Positions 42,338 through 51,784 of a stretch of 64,000 bases of DNA are shown here, in pieces. This DNA is from SAR92 bacterium BACL16 MAG-120619-bin48. GTDB lineage: Bacteria; Pseudomonadota; Gammaproteobacteria; Pseudomonadales; Porticoccaceae. The DNA lies in assembly GCA_001438605.1 (NCBI GenBank), contig LIDE01000015.1, positions 1-64,000 of the forward strand, written 5' to 3'. Each line of letters begins with the position of its first letter. Positions within the stretch are counted from its first letter, which is position 1. Position numbers and translations under genes: made by a program. The notes beneath the pieces are model-generated. The model was not told the origin of the DNA, did no database searches, and saw nothing but the letters and a program-made list of their open reading frames with translations.

Positions 42338-43870
42338 ATGCACGAAATTCTTAAAGAACTTGAAGAAAAAAGACAGTTAGCGCGTCTCGGCGGTGGGCAA
42401 AAACGCATTGATGCCCAGCATGCGAAAGGCAAGCTGACTGCCCGCGAACGACTTGAGCTGCTGCTTGATAACAACAGTTTTGAAGAGTGGGACATGTTTG
42501 TCGAGCACCGCTGCAGCGACTTTGATATGGACCAACAGCATGTGCCTGGCGACGGTGTGATTATTGGTTATGGCACGATTAACGGCCGATTGGTATTTGT
42601 CTTTAGTCAAGATTTTACGGTTTTTGGCGGTTCATTATCGGAAGCCCATGCGGAAAAAATCTGCAAATTAATGGATCAGGCGATGAAAGTAGGTGCGCCA
42701 GTGATCGGCCTCAACGACTCCGGTGGTGCTCGTATACAAGAGGGCGTCGCCTCACTGGGCGGCTATGCTGAAGTGTTCCAGCGCAATGTGATGGCTTCCG
42801 GTGTTATTCCGCAGATATCAATGGTGATGGGTCCCTGCGCCGGCGGTGCAGTCTATTCTCCGGCGATCACAGACTTTATTTTTATGGTTCAAGACAGCTC
42901 TTACATGTTTGTCACCGGCCCCGACGTGGTGAAAACAGTGACTCACGAGAACGTCACCGCCGAGCAGCTCGGTGGGGCGCTGACCCACTCAAGCAAATCT
43001 GGCGTGGCCGATCTGGCGTTTGAGAATGACGTTGATGCGCTGGCGAAGGTGCGTCACTTTTTCAATTATCTGCCGGCCAATAACCGTGAAAAACCTCCGG
43101 TATGGCCAACGGAAGATCCCGCTGATCGCATTGAAATGTCTCTGGATACGATTATCCCCAACGACCCCAACAAACCCTACGACATGAAAGAAGTCATTCT
43201 TAAAGTTGCTGATGAAGGGGCATTTTTTGAGACTCAGGTAAATTACGCGAAGAATATTATTACTGGGTTTATCCGCATCGAGGGTTCCACCGTCGGCGTG
43301 GTTGCCAACCAGCCCATGGTACTCGCCGGTTGTCTGGATATTGATGCGTCGAAGAAAGCTGCGCGTTTTATTCGTTTTTGCGATGCCTTCAATATCCCCG
43401 TTTTAACCTTTGTGGATGTCCCCGGCTTTATGCCCGGCACCAGTCAGGAATACGGAGGCATTATCAAACATGGTGCCAAACTTCTGTACGCCTACGCCGA
43501 ATGCACCGTGCCGAAAGTGACTGTGATTACCCGCAAAGCCTACGGTGGTGCCTACGATGTGATGTCATCCAAGCATCTGCGCGGCGATGTCAATCTTGCC
43601 TGGCCAACGGCAGAGATCGCCGTGATGGGGCCGAAAGGCGCAGTGGAGATTATCTTCCGCAGTGATATTGGTGATGCGGCAAAGATCGCCGCGCGCACCG
43701 AAGAGTATCGCAAGAAATTTGCCAACCCCTTTATTGCCGGAAAGCGTGGTTATATTGACGATGTCATTATGCCCCACAGCACCCGCAAGCGCGTGGCTCG
43801 ATCACTGGCGATGTTGCGCACAAAAAGTGTGGAAAATCCTTGGCGTAAACACGGCAACATTCCTCTTTAG
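42338..43870 (+). CDS. pccB: Propionyl-CoA carboxylase beta subunit (carboxyltransferase)
   Basis: 510 residues with AAGGAA before ATG. Carboxyltransferase motifs: [64 protein letters not shown], and the C-terminal half [31 protein letters not shown] with [18 protein letters not shown]. It transfers CO2 from biotin to propionyl-CoA. 27 bp after the mutase gene, 38 bp before pccA. Confidence 0.96.
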   Translation: MHEILKELEEKRQLARLGGGQKRIDAQHAKGKLTARERLELLLDNNSFEEWDMFVEHRCSDFDMDQQHVPGDGVIIGYGTINGRLVFVFSQDFTVFGGSLSEAHAEKICKLMDQAMKVGAPVIGLNDSGGARIQEGVASLGGYAEVFQRNVMASGVIPQISMVMGPCAGGAVYSPAITDFIFMVQDSSYMFVTGPDVVKTVTHENVTAEQLGGALTHSSKSGVADLAFENDVDALAKVRHFFNYLPANNREKPPVWPTEDPADRIEMSLDTIIPNDPNKPYDMKEVILKVADEGAFFETQVNYAKNIITGFIRIEGSTVGVVANQPMVLAGCLDIDASKKAARFIRFCDAFNIPVLTFVDVPGFMPGTSQEYGGIIKHGAKLLYAYAECTVPKVTVITRKAYGGAYDVMSSKHLRGDVNLAWPTAEIAVMGPKGAVEIIFRSDIGDAAKIAARTEEYRKKFANPFIAGKRGYIDDVIMPHSTRKRVARSLAMLRTKSVENPWRKHGNIPL

Positions 43871-43908
43871 AAAAAAAATAGACGAAAAATTTTACGGACA
43901 ATATCGCT

Positions 43909-45903
43909 ATGTTGAAAAAAATTCTTGTGGCCAACCGCGGTGAGATCGCCTGCCGTGTTTTTGCCACCGCAAAAAAAATGGGCATCGCCACCGTTGCTGT
44001 CTACTCCGACGCCGATCGCGATGCACTGCATGTGCAGATGGCCGATGAAGCTGTCTATATAGGTCCAGCGGCTTCCAGCGCCAGCTATCTGGTGATCGAT
44101 AAAATTATCCAAGCCTGCCTCGATAGCGGCGCCGATGCCGTCCATCCGGGCTACGGTTTTCTCTCCGAAAACAGCCAGTTCCGCGATGCGCTCGACCGTG
44201 CCGGGATCACTTTTATTGGCCCGGGCAAAAAAGCGATTGAATCGATGGGTGACAAGATCACCTCAAAATTAATTGCTGAAAAAGCTGGCGTCAACACCAT
44301 TCCAGGTTATACCGATGTTGTGCGCGATGCCGATCACGCCGTTGAAATCAGTGCCGGTATTGGCTATCCGGTGATGCTGAAAGCTTCTGCCGGTGGCGGT
44401 GGTAAAGGTATGCGCGTGGCGATGAATGAAGAGGAGTGTCGAGATGGTTTTGAGCGCGCCACCAACGAGGCGCGTTCGAGTTTTGGCGATACGCGTATCT
44501 TTATTGAAAAGTATATCCAGCAGCCTCGCCATATTGAAATTCAAGTGATGGCCGACAGTCACGGCAATGTCATCTACCTTGGCGAGCGCGAGTGCTCGAT
44601 TCAGCGCCGCCACCAAAAGGTGATTGAGGAGGCGCCGTCACCCTTCTTGGACGAGACTACCCGTCGGTTGATGGGCGAGCAGAGTTGTGCGCTGGCGCGC
44701 GCGGTTGACTATCAGTCTGCCGGTACCGTTGAGTTTATTGCCGATGCGGATATGAACTTTTATTTCTTAGAGATGAATACGCGCCTGCAAGTGGAGCACC
44801 CCGTCACCGAGTTGGTGACAGGTCAAGATTTGGTCGAACTGATGATTCGAGTTGCCGCGGGCGAAAAACTGCCGCTGTCGCAAGAGGACGTCACCTTGAC
44901 CGGTTGGGCGATGGAGTCTCGGGTATACGCTGAAGATCCATTCCGCAATTTTATGCCATCGACTGGACGTCTGGTGCGTTATGCCGAGCCTCAGGGTGAA
45001 GGTGTGCGCGTCGATAGTGGCGTCTATGAGGGCGGCGAAGTGTCGATGTTTTACGATCCTATGATCGCCAAATTAATTACCTACGGCGACAACCGACTGC
45101 AAGCGATTGACCGCATGGTTGACGCGCTGGATCACTATTACATTCGCGGCGTGAACCACAATATTAGCTTTCTTAATGCGCTGATGGTGCATCCACGTTT
45201 TGTTGATGGCCGCTTGACCACTAACTTTATTGCCGACGAGTTCCCCGAGGGCTTTAACGCCGATCTTGTTGTTCAAGATGACCCTGCGGTGGCCTTAGTT
45301 GTGGTGGGTGCTGTTCATCAATTGTACGAAGAGCGCGCCAGTTTGCTGTCCAATCAGCTGGAGGGGCATGAACATGTTGCGGCCACTGAGTGGGTTGTCG
45401 TGGTGGGCGAACATCAATCCGCGGTCAGTGTAGAGCTTACTGACAGTGGTTATTTGGTCAGCCTTGACCACCCGAGCGGTTCGTCTGACTACCAGGTTGA
45501 AACTGATTGGTGTCTCGGAGAGCCTCTGTTTGAGGCAACGATCAACGGCAAATCGGTCTGCGTGCAAGTCGAGACAACCCAAGCGGGTTATCGACTGTTC
45601 TACCGCGGCGCAGAGATTAATGCCCGTGTGCTCTCACCTCGCGCGGCCAAACTCGTGGCCCATATGCTGATTAAAGAGCCGGCGGATATGTCGAAATTTT
45701 TACTTTCGCCAATGCCTGGGCTATTGGTCAAACTGGCCGTTGCCGTGGGACAGGAAGTAAAAGAGGGCGAAGAGCTTGCGGTTGTCGAGGCGATGAAAAT
45801 GGAGAATAGCCTGCGCGCTACCCAAGATGGTATTGTTGCAAGCATCTCGGCGGTCGAGGGCAAAAGCCTCATGGTGGACGAGGTGATTCTCGAATTCGAA
45901 TAA
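43909..45903 (+). CDS. pccA: Propionyl-CoA carboxylase alpha subunit (biotin carboxylase + BCCP)
   Basis: 664 residues. Biotin carboxylase domain with the ATP-grasp loop KASAGGGGKGMR and FLEMNTRLQVEHPVTELVTG; a middle BT domain; C-terminal biotinyl domain with Lys630 in VEAMKMENS. It produces carboxy-biotin for PccB. No clear Shine-Dalgarno is visible before the ATG, suggesting reliance on coupling with pccB. Confidence 0.96.
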   Translation: MLKKILVANRGEIACRVFATAKKMGIATVAVYSDADRDALHVQMADEAVYIGPAASSASYLVIDKIIQACLDSGADAVHPGYGFLSENSQFRDALDRAGITFIGPGKKAIESMGDKITSKLIAEKAGVNTIPGYTDVVRDADHAVEISAGIGYPVMLKASAGGGGKGMRVAMNEEECRDGFERATNEARSSFGDTRIFIEKYIQQPRHIEIQVMADSHGNVIYLGERECSIQRRHQKVIEEAPSPFLDETTRRLMGEQSCALARAVDYQSAGTVEFIADADMNFYFLEMNTRLQVEHPVTELVTGQDLVELMIRVAAGEKLPLSQEDVTLTGWAMESRVYAEDPFRNFMPSTGRLVRYAEPQGEGVRVDSGVYEGGEVSMFYDPMIAKLITYGDNRLQAIDRMVDALDHYYIRGVNHNISFLNALMVHPRFVDGRLTTNFIADEFPEGFNADLVVQDDPAVALVVVGAVHQLYEERASLLSNQLEGHEHVAATEWVVVVGEHQSAVSVELTDSGYLVSLDHPSGSSDYQVETDWCLGEPLFEATINGKSVCVQVETTQAGYRLFYRGAEINARVLSPRAAKLVAHMLIKEPADMSKFLLSPMPGLLVKLAVAVGQEVKEGEELAVVEAMKMENSLRATQDGIVASISAVEGKSLMVDEVILEFE

Positions 45904-45991
45904 GGAGCGGACTTGGCTAGCAACAGAGTTCGCCTCGATTGCGCATTCTCGTCGTGCCAAGATTCAAACAGCGTTTACTCAGGAGAGTTAG

Positions 45992-46975
45992 TTGACAGAC
46001 AGCAATGAAAGCCTCGCTGCGGCGATCAAAGCCGGCGACCGCCGCGCGTTAGCCAAAGGGATAACCTTGGTTGAATCGACGCGCAGCGATCATCGGCAGC
46101 AGGCCGCTGAGCTGCTGGAAACATTGATGCCGGCCACAGGCAATTCTATCCGTATTGGTATATCCGGTGTGCCCGGGGTGGGTAAGTCCACATTTATTGA
46201 AGCGTTCGGTAATCTGCTGCTTGAACGCGGCCACCGTGTTGCCGTCTTGGCCGTAGACCCCACCTCTGCAGTGACGGGCGGCTCTATCCTCGGCGACAAA
46301 ACTCGTATGGAAACCCTCGCCTTCGCCAAAAATGCCTTTGTGCGCCCATCGCCCGCCGGTAAAACCTTGGGTGGTGTGACGCGACGCACCCGCGAGTCGC
46401 TGCTACTCTGCGAAGCTGCTGGATTTGATGTAATTCTTGTCGAGACCGTTGGCGTTGGTCAGTCCGAAACCGCCGTCGCCGATATGACTGATATGTTTGT
46501 TTTGCTGTTATTGCCCGCCGGTGGCGACGAACTGCAAGGCATAAAGCGCGGCATTATGGAGTTGGCCGACTTAGTGCTGGTCAACAAGGCTGATGGTGAG
46601 CAGACCAATAGCGCCAATCAGACCATGGCCGACTATCGCTCAGCGCTGCATTTTATGAAATCGCGGTTTGCCAGCTGGCAGCCTCAGGTACTGGCCTGTT
46701 CGTCGTTGAAAAATAGTGGCATTGCTGAAGTGTGGCAGGAAGTTGAGTCTTTTCGCAGTACAACGACTGCGAGCGGCGAGTTGCAGCAACATCGAGCGCA
46801 GCAAGCGCGCTCTTGGATGTGGAGTGAGACGGCAGAAGCCCTAGTAGCCGATTTAAAAAATCACCCCGCGGTTAAGTCCTTGGTCCCAGAGCTAGAGCAG
46901 GCTGTGCTGCGTGGGGAATTGCCTCCTACGCTTGCTGCTCAGCGTTTAATAGAACACTATAAAGCGTCTGATTGA
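45992..46975 (+). CDS. meaB: MeaB/ArgK GTPase, methylmalonyl-CoA mutase chaperone
   Basis: 327 residues starting with TTG 45992, chosen because AGGAG lies eight bases upstream. G1 motif GVPGVGKST, switch-region [27 protein letters not shown] (G3-type) and LVNKADG (G4, NKxD). MeaB proteins gate cobalamin transfer to the mutase and protect it from inactivation. It is the last gene of the propionate operon, 88 bp after pccA. Confidence 0.95.
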   Translation: MTDSNESLAAAIKAGDRRALAKGITLVESTRSDHRQQAAELLETLMPATGNSIRIGISGVPGVGKSTFIEAFGNLLLERGHRVAVLAVDPTSAVTGGSILGDKTRMETLAFAKNAFVRPSPAGKTLGGVTRRTRESLLLCEAAGFDVILVETVGVGQSETAVADMTDMFVLLLLPAGGDELQGIKRGIMELADLVLVNKADGEQTNSANQTMADYRSALHFMKSRFASWQPQVLACSSLKNSGIAEVWQEVESFRSTTTASGELQQHRAQQARSWMWSETAEALVADLKNHPAVKSLVPELEQAVLRGELPPTLAAQRLIEHYKASD

Positions 46976-47059
46976 TGTCTGAGATCTGTTCTTTCTAGGC
47001 TTTTTCGGCCTAGGGCGGACGATTGAGATGAATTCAAGAACGCACCAAGGCAGTCGACC

Positions 47060-48259
47060 ATGATAAAAAAATTCGGCCCCGGCCTACTTGTAACGGCGGC
47101 TTTTATTGGCCCTGGCAGTATCGCAACGGCGAGTGCGGCCGGAGCCAATTTCGGTTTTGTTCTTCTCTGGGCACTGTTATTTTCCCTAATTGCCACGATA
47201 GTCCTGCAAGAAATGGCCGCTCGCCTTGGATTGGTGTCGGGGGAGGGATTGTCTCAGGCACTGCGCACCACCTTTAAAAACCCACTGTTGAGTCGACTTG
47301 CCGTCATTCTCGTAGTGGCAGCCATAGGGGTTGGCAACGCCGCTTACGAGGCGGGCAACATTTCCGGCGCGTCGCTGGGGCTGCAATCACTTACCTCTTT
47401 TCCTGTGTGGCTTTGCGCGCTGCTGATCGGTGGTCTTGGTGCTCTGTTGCTCGGCACCGGGGCCTATAAATGGCTTGAGCCTGTGTTGATTTTCCTTGTC
47501 TTGGCGATGAGCGCGGTGTTTGTTTTGACCATGCTGCTGATCGATATCAACCTTGCCGATCTTTTTCGCGGCATGCTGACGCCGTCTATACCCACTGGTT
47601 CAGCGATGACGGTGATCGCGCTGATTGGCACCACGGTTGTACCCTACAATTTATTTTTACACGCTAATTTAGTGCAGGAAAAATGGCGCGGTGTTGCCAC
47701 GGGGCAAGCCCTTCGTGAGTCGCGGGTGGACACTGTTTTATCGATCGGCTTGGGTGGACTCATAACCCTCGCCGTGATGAGTACCTCTGCCGTCGCTTTT
47801 TTTCAGACAGGCGCGGTCTTCTCTGCGGCCTCGTTGGCGACGCAACTTGAGCCTGTGCTGGGGCGCGCGGCCAATGGATTTTTTGCCTTTGGACTATTGG
47901 CCGCAGGGTTGACTAGTGCCATTACCGCACCACTCGCCGCTGCCTATGCCGTCACGGGTGCAATGGGTTGGCCATCGACTCTCTCAGATCGGCGTTTTCG
48001 CGCGATTGCCATGCTCGTGTTGGTGATTGGCACTGTGTTTGCGGCGCTTGGCAGCAAGCCGATTGCGGCCATTCTTTTTGCGCAAGCGGCCAATGGGCTG
48101 CTGTTGCCGGTGACCGCTATTTTCTTGCTGATTATTATGAATCGGGCAGATCTGCTGGGTGCCTATCGCAACCGCATGGCAACGAATGTGGTGGGCGCAG
48201 CGGTGGTCTTTGTGGTGACAGGATTGGGGCTGTTCAATATAGCTCGGTTGTTTTTGTGA
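47060..48259 (+). CDS. NRAMP-family divalent cation transporter-like protein, non-canonical binding site
   Basis: 399 residues with about 11 hydrophobic segments and the NRAMP/LeuT layout. In transmembrane helix 1 the metal-binding DPGN motif of true NRAMPs is GPGS (residues 17-20), and in helix 6 the MPH motif is VPY (194-196, TTVVPYNLFLHANLVQEKW). Loss of the Asp, Asn, Met and His ligands argues against classical Mn/Fe transport; NRAMP-related Mg transporters also depart from these motifs. It is separated from meaB by 84 bp with a CTAGGC/GCCTAG inverted repeat. Substrate unknown. Confidence 0.85.
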   Translation: MIKKFGPGLLVTAAFIGPGSIATASAAGANFGFVLLWALLFSLIATIVLQEMAARLGLVSGEGLSQALRTTFKNPLLSRLAVILVVAAIGVGNAAYEAGNISGASLGLQSLTSFPVWLCALLIGGLGALLLGTGAYKWLEPVLIFLVLAMSAVFVLTMLLIDINLADLFRGMLTPSIPTGSAMTVIALIGTTVVPYNLFLHANLVQEKWRGVATGQALRESRVDTVLSIGLGGLITLAVMSTSAVAFFQTGAVFSAASLATQLEPVLGRAANGFFAFGLLAAGLTSAITAPLAAAYAVTGAMGWPSTLSDRRFRAIAMLVLVIGTVFAALGSKPIAAILFAQAANGLLLPVTAIFLLIIMNRADLLGAYRNRMATNVVGAAVVFVVTGLGLFNIARLFL

Positions 48260-48292
48260 TCTTAACCCGTGTTTCTCTAGTGGGGTAAAAAC

Positions 48293-48320
48293 AAAAAAGC
48301 GGCCTGTGGGCCGCTTTTTT
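48293..48320. terminator. Bidirectional terminator between the NRAMP-like and nrdJb genes
   Basis: A 12-bp perfect stem AAAAAAGCGGCC / GGCCGCTTTTTT with a TGTG loop; T runs in both directions serve the convergent genes. Confidence 0.95.
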
Positions 48321-48362
48321 ATACTCAATTACTGCTCTGCGCTGTTTATGACCTTGCGCTTT

Positions 48363-49055
48363 TTAACCACACTTGGAATCGCCGCAGTTAAGACAGGTCA
48401 TGCAGCCATCCATTAAAATGGTGGCTTTAACACTGCATTTTTTACACAGCTCAGCGGTGGGAGGGAAGTCGCTGGCTTCAGCTGGCGCGGCGGCAGCGCT
48501 TTCAAATTCAGCGCGCTTTTCGTCCATAATTTTTTGCTGGTGCGCCGGTATTTCCGATTTTTTCAGCAGGCCGATTTTTTGCAAATGATCTTCGATGGCC
48601 CAGCCAATTTCGGCAACCAGTGACGGCATGAATTTACCGCCGGGCTTGAAGTAACCACCCTGTGGATCAAAAACCGCCTTAAGCTCTTCGACCAAGAATG
48701 TGCAGTCGCCACCTTTGCGGAATACTGCCGAGAGAACACGGGTAAGGGCGACGATCCATTGAAAGTGATCCATATTCTTGGAATTGATAAACACTTCAAA
48801 AGGACGGCGCAGTTCGTGGTCAGTGCCTTCGTTCAACACAATGTCGTTGATCGTTAGATACAGCGCATGATCAGACATGGGAGTCTTGATTTTATAGGTG
48901 CTGCCAGCCAGTGCTTCAGGGCGCGATACTTTCTCGTGCATCTGAATAATATTGCTCTCGGCTTCCTTTGCAGCGACACCGGCCGCTGCTTCTTTGGCTT
49001 GTTCTTGGGTGGTTACTTTGTAACCGACAATTTTCTTTTCAATTCTTTTGTTCAT
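48363..49055 (-). CDS. nrdJb: Class II (B12-dependent) ribonucleotide reductase, NrdJb subunit
   Basis: 230 residues, corresponding to the C-terminal part of unsplit NrdJ enzymes. It carries TSCPD-like region FEVFINSKNMDHFQWIVALTRVLSAVFRKGG and ends in CKKCSVKATILMDGCMTCLNCGDSKCG, the cysteine tail that re-reduces the active site. Splitting into NrdJa and NrdJb is known in Pseudomonas. It lies 39 bp after nrdJa. Confidence 0.93.
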   Translation of the reverse strand: MNKRIEKKIVGYKVTTQEQAKEAAAGVAAKEAESNIIQMHEKVSRPEALAGSTYKIKTPMSDHALYLTINDIVLNEGTDHELRRPFEVFINSKNMDHFQWIVALTRVLSAVFRKGGDCTFLVEELKAVFDPQGGYFKPGGKFMPSLVAEIGWAIEDHLQKIGLLKKSEIPAHQQKIMDEKRAEFESAAAAPAEASDFPPTAELCKKCSVKATILMDGCMTCLNCGDSKCG

Positions 49056-49094
49056 TATTTTTCCTCACAGGTTCTACGGGCTATATTGGGTTGA

Positions 49095-51248
49095 TCAGAA
49101 TTTACCGTAGTAACCTTCTTTCAGTGCATCAAACAAGTTGGCAGCGGTGTGGGTTTCGCCATCGTACTCAACTTCTTCATTGCCTTTAAACTCAACAGTG
49201 GAACCATCTTCCAGCGTGAAGCTGTAAGTGGTGTTTTCTAAATCGCTCTCTTTCACCAAGACGCCTTGGAAGGCCTCTGGGTTAAAGCGGAATGTGGTAC
49301 AGCCTTTGAGGCCTTTTTCCGCGGCGTAAAGATAGATGTCTTTAAAGTCTTCATAATCGCAGTCAGTGGGGACGTTGATTGTTTTAGAGATAGATGAATC
49401 AACCCACTTTTGCGCAGCCGCTTGAATATCAACGTGGGCTTTCGGTGGAATATTTTCCGAGCTGACGAAATACGCTGGCAGCGCTTCATCGGCCGCTTGG
49501 CTGAAAGGCATCGCCTTGGGATTCACCAAGGTGCGGTAGGCGAGCAATTCGTAGGAGAAGACATCAACTTTCTCTTTGGATTTCTTACCTTCGCGAATTA
49601 CGTTGCGCGAGTAGTGGTGAGCAAAACTTGGCTCGATACCGTTACTGACGTTGTTGGCCAGTGACAGCGAAATGGTTCCCGTTGGCGCGATTGACGAGTG
49701 GTGGCTGAAACGGCAGCCCTCGGCGATAACACTGTCGATCACATCTGGCGCGACTTTGGCGATATTTTGCATGTACTTGCTGTACTTGCCGAGCAACACT
49801 TTACCCTTGATGCTGTCGCCTACTTTGATACCATCTTTGGCTAATTCTGGGCGCTTGAAAAGCATCGCTGCAGTGACTTCAAAGTCGTCTTCCATGATGG
49901 GTGCTGGACCTTTTTCACGCGCTAACTCGACACCCGCTTTCAGACCGGCAACCGCCATGTCCCGTGCCACACGCTCGGTGAACTCAAGCGACTCTTTGTC
50001 GCCGTAGGTCATGCGCAACATAGTGATGGTTGAACCGAGTCCAAGGAAGCCCATACCGTGGCGGCGCTTGTACTCAATCTCTTTGCGTTGGCCTTCCAGC
50101 GGCAGACCATTGATTTCTACCACGTTGTCGAGCATGCGAGTGAACACGGCGACCACTTCGGCGTACTCGTCCCAGTCAAAGAACGCATCGGCGGTGAACG
50201 GGTTGCGGACAAACTTGGTCAGGTTGACGGAACCGAGCAGACAGCTGCCATAGGGGGGCAGTGGCTGTTCGCCGCAGGGGTTGGTGGCGCGAATGTCTTC
50301 ACAGAACCAGTTGTTGTTATTTTTGTTCACCTGATCGATAAGAATAAAGCCCGGCTCTGCATAGTCGTAGGTAGACGACATGATTGCATTCCACAACTTT
50401 TGCGCGCGAATGGTTTCATAGATGCGGCAGGCGACGAGGCCGTCGCTGTTGGTGATATAGCCATCAGTGGTTGGGAAGTGTTTCCACACCACCTTGTCGC
50501 TTTTCAGGTCAATGCCGCCCTCTTTCTCTTTGGCGCTGATAGGGAAGGTCAGATCCCAATTGCCATCGGCACGCACGGCTTCAATAAATTCTTCGGTGAT
50601 CAGCAGCGACAGATTGAATTGACGCAGACGACCGTCTTCGCGCTTGGCGCGGACAAAGTCAAATACGTCTGGGTGGCTGACATCAAAGGTCGCCATCTGA
50701 GCGCCGCGTCGACCGCCCGCTGAGGACACGGTGAAACACATCTTGTCATAGATATCCATAAAGGACAGCGGACCTGAGGTGTAGGCGCCAGCGCCAGAAA
50801 CGTAGGCACCTTTGGGGCGCAATGTAGAGAATTCGTAACCGATACCGCAACCAGCCTTCAAGGTGAGACCGGCTTCGAGGTTGCGCTCGAGAATACCCTG
50901 CATTGAGTCCGGGACGATACCTGACACGGTGCAGTTAATTGTTGATGTCGCTGGCTTGTAGGCCTGCGCACCCGCATTGGAGATAATGCGTCCGGCGGGA
51001 ATTGCGCCGTGCTTTAATGCCCATAAGAAACGGGCCTGCCATTCTTCGCGCTTGCCTTCGTCTTCAACGTCGGACAGTGCTTTAGCGACACGAGCATAGG
51101 TTGCGTTGATGTCGGCATCAACGGGTTGCTCTTGCTTGTCTTTTAGACGGTACTTTTTATCCCAGATATCCAAAGAGGCATCTTGCATAACAATTTCGGG
51201 CGTTTTGGCAACGGCTTTAACCGTTTTTAATTTGGGTGCACTGCTCAT
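49095..51248 (-). CDS. nrdJa: Class II (B12-dependent) ribonucleotide reductase, NrdJa catalytic subunit
   Basis: 717 residues. The ten-stranded barrel motifs include ATNPCGEQPLPPYGSCLLGSVNL with the NPCGE radical-site Cys/Glu, and the conserved RRGAQMATFDVSHPDVFDF and HHSSIAPTGTISL segments. It reduces ribonucleotides to deoxyribonucleotides with adenosylcobalamin, independent of oxygen. Two NrdR-box-like sites 146-193 bp upstream indicate control by the NrdR repressor. Confidence 0.95.
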   Translation of the reverse strand: MSSAPKLKTVKAVAKTPEIVMQDASLDIWDKKYRLKDKQEQPVDADINATYARVAKALSDVEDEGKREEWQARFLWALKHGAIPAGRIISNAGAQAYKPATSTINCTVSGIVPDSMQGILERNLEAGLTLKAGCGIGYEFSTLRPKGAYVSGAGAYTSGPLSFMDIYDKMCFTVSSAGGRRGAQMATFDVSHPDVFDFVRAKREDGRLRQFNLSLLITEEFIEAVRADGNWDLTFPISAKEKEGGIDLKSDKVVWKHFPTTDGYITNSDGLVACRIYETIRAQKLWNAIMSSTYDYAEPGFILIDQVNKNNNNWFCEDIRATNPCGEQPLPPYGSCLLGSVNLTKFVRNPFTADAFFDWDEYAEVVAVFTRMLDNVVEINGLPLEGQRKEIEYKRRHGMGFLGLGSTITMLRMTYGDKESLEFTERVARDMAVAGLKAGVELAREKGPAPIMEDDFEVTAAMLFKRPELAKDGIKVGDSIKGKVLLGKYSKYMQNIAKVAPDVIDSVIAEGCRFSHHSSIAPTGTISLSLANNVSNGIEPSFAHHYSRNVIREGKKSKEKVDVFSYELLAYRTLVNPKAMPFSQAADEALPAYFVSSENIPPKAHVDIQAAAQKWVDSSISKTINVPTDCDYEDFKDIYLYAAEKGLKGCTTFRFNPEAFQGVLVKESDLENTTYSFTLEDGSTVEFKGNEEVEYDGETHTAANLFDALKEGYYGKF

Positions 51249-51784
51249 TTACTGACCTTTTCCGTAGTGTGATAATGATTCATTTGCCTAGATTAATGGG
51301 TTTTCTCATTTGAGATGGCTGTCTGTCTACCGCAATCAGGCTCGGTTTTATAATTTTTATGGTGCTTTCATGTTTCGATGTGTTCGAGATTTTATACTAC
51401 ATGCTGTGTCTTGCAAGCACTAAAATAACTAGATGTAGTGTTTTTGTGCGTAAGACGGATTTTGCCGATGTATAAGCTATTGAAAACATGTGGATAAAAC
51501 CGCGTGTTCCGCGGGGTTTGGGCGCTCTGCGCAAAAGCTGACTGCAGACAGAAAACCGGTCACAAGACTAGTGCGTATAACGCCATTACAAGCGGCGACT
51601 GAGAGAGTAGGGGCGACATCGGCGTTGTGCCATTTCGGTGAGTTGGCTAAACTACGTCCCCTTGATATACGGCCCTCGTGAACATTAGCCCGCTGCAGGT
51701 TCATGGTCTAAAGTGAAGGGTCTCCTTAACACTGTTTTAGCACTATTTCATTTCAGCAGTACCCACATTCAACTGAGGTTTTAC
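51249..51784. other. 536-bp intergenic region between divergent nrdJa and trpB
   Basis: Near nrdJa it holds two NrdR-box-like elements and a minus-strand candidate promoter (TTGCAA around 51410-51415, TAAAAT about 16 bp on). The middle and trpB-side (about 51470-51770) show no convincing gene, tRNA, TRAP/TrpR site or leader peptide with tandem Trp codons. The trpB Shine-Dalgarno GAGG lies just before 51785. Confidence 0.55.
51394..51441. promoter_or_regulatory. Pair of NrdR boxes upstream of nrdJa
   Basis: ATACTACATGCTGTGT (51394-51409) and TAACTAGATGTAGTGT (51426-51441) each match the 16-bp NrdR consensus ACACWATATATWGTGT at about 12 positions. Their starts are 32 bp apart, about three helical turns, the usual NrdR spacing. 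They overlap the candidate nrdJa promoter. Confidence 0.7.

Noticed and set aside
46995..47013. CTAGGC / GCCTAG inverted repeat between meaB and the NRAMP-like gene
   Set aside because: Six-bp stem without a T run on either strand; too weak to call a terminator.
51490..51681. Small open frame of 63 codons between nrdJa and trpB
   Set aside because: No Shine-Dalgarno, no recognisable domain; overlapped by an equally long frame on the other strand.
51249..51784. Possible cobalamin riboswitch before nrdJ or trp leader peptide before trpB
   Set aside because: No B12-box-like GCCACTG segment and no tandem Trp codons with terminator/antiterminator stems found by eye.
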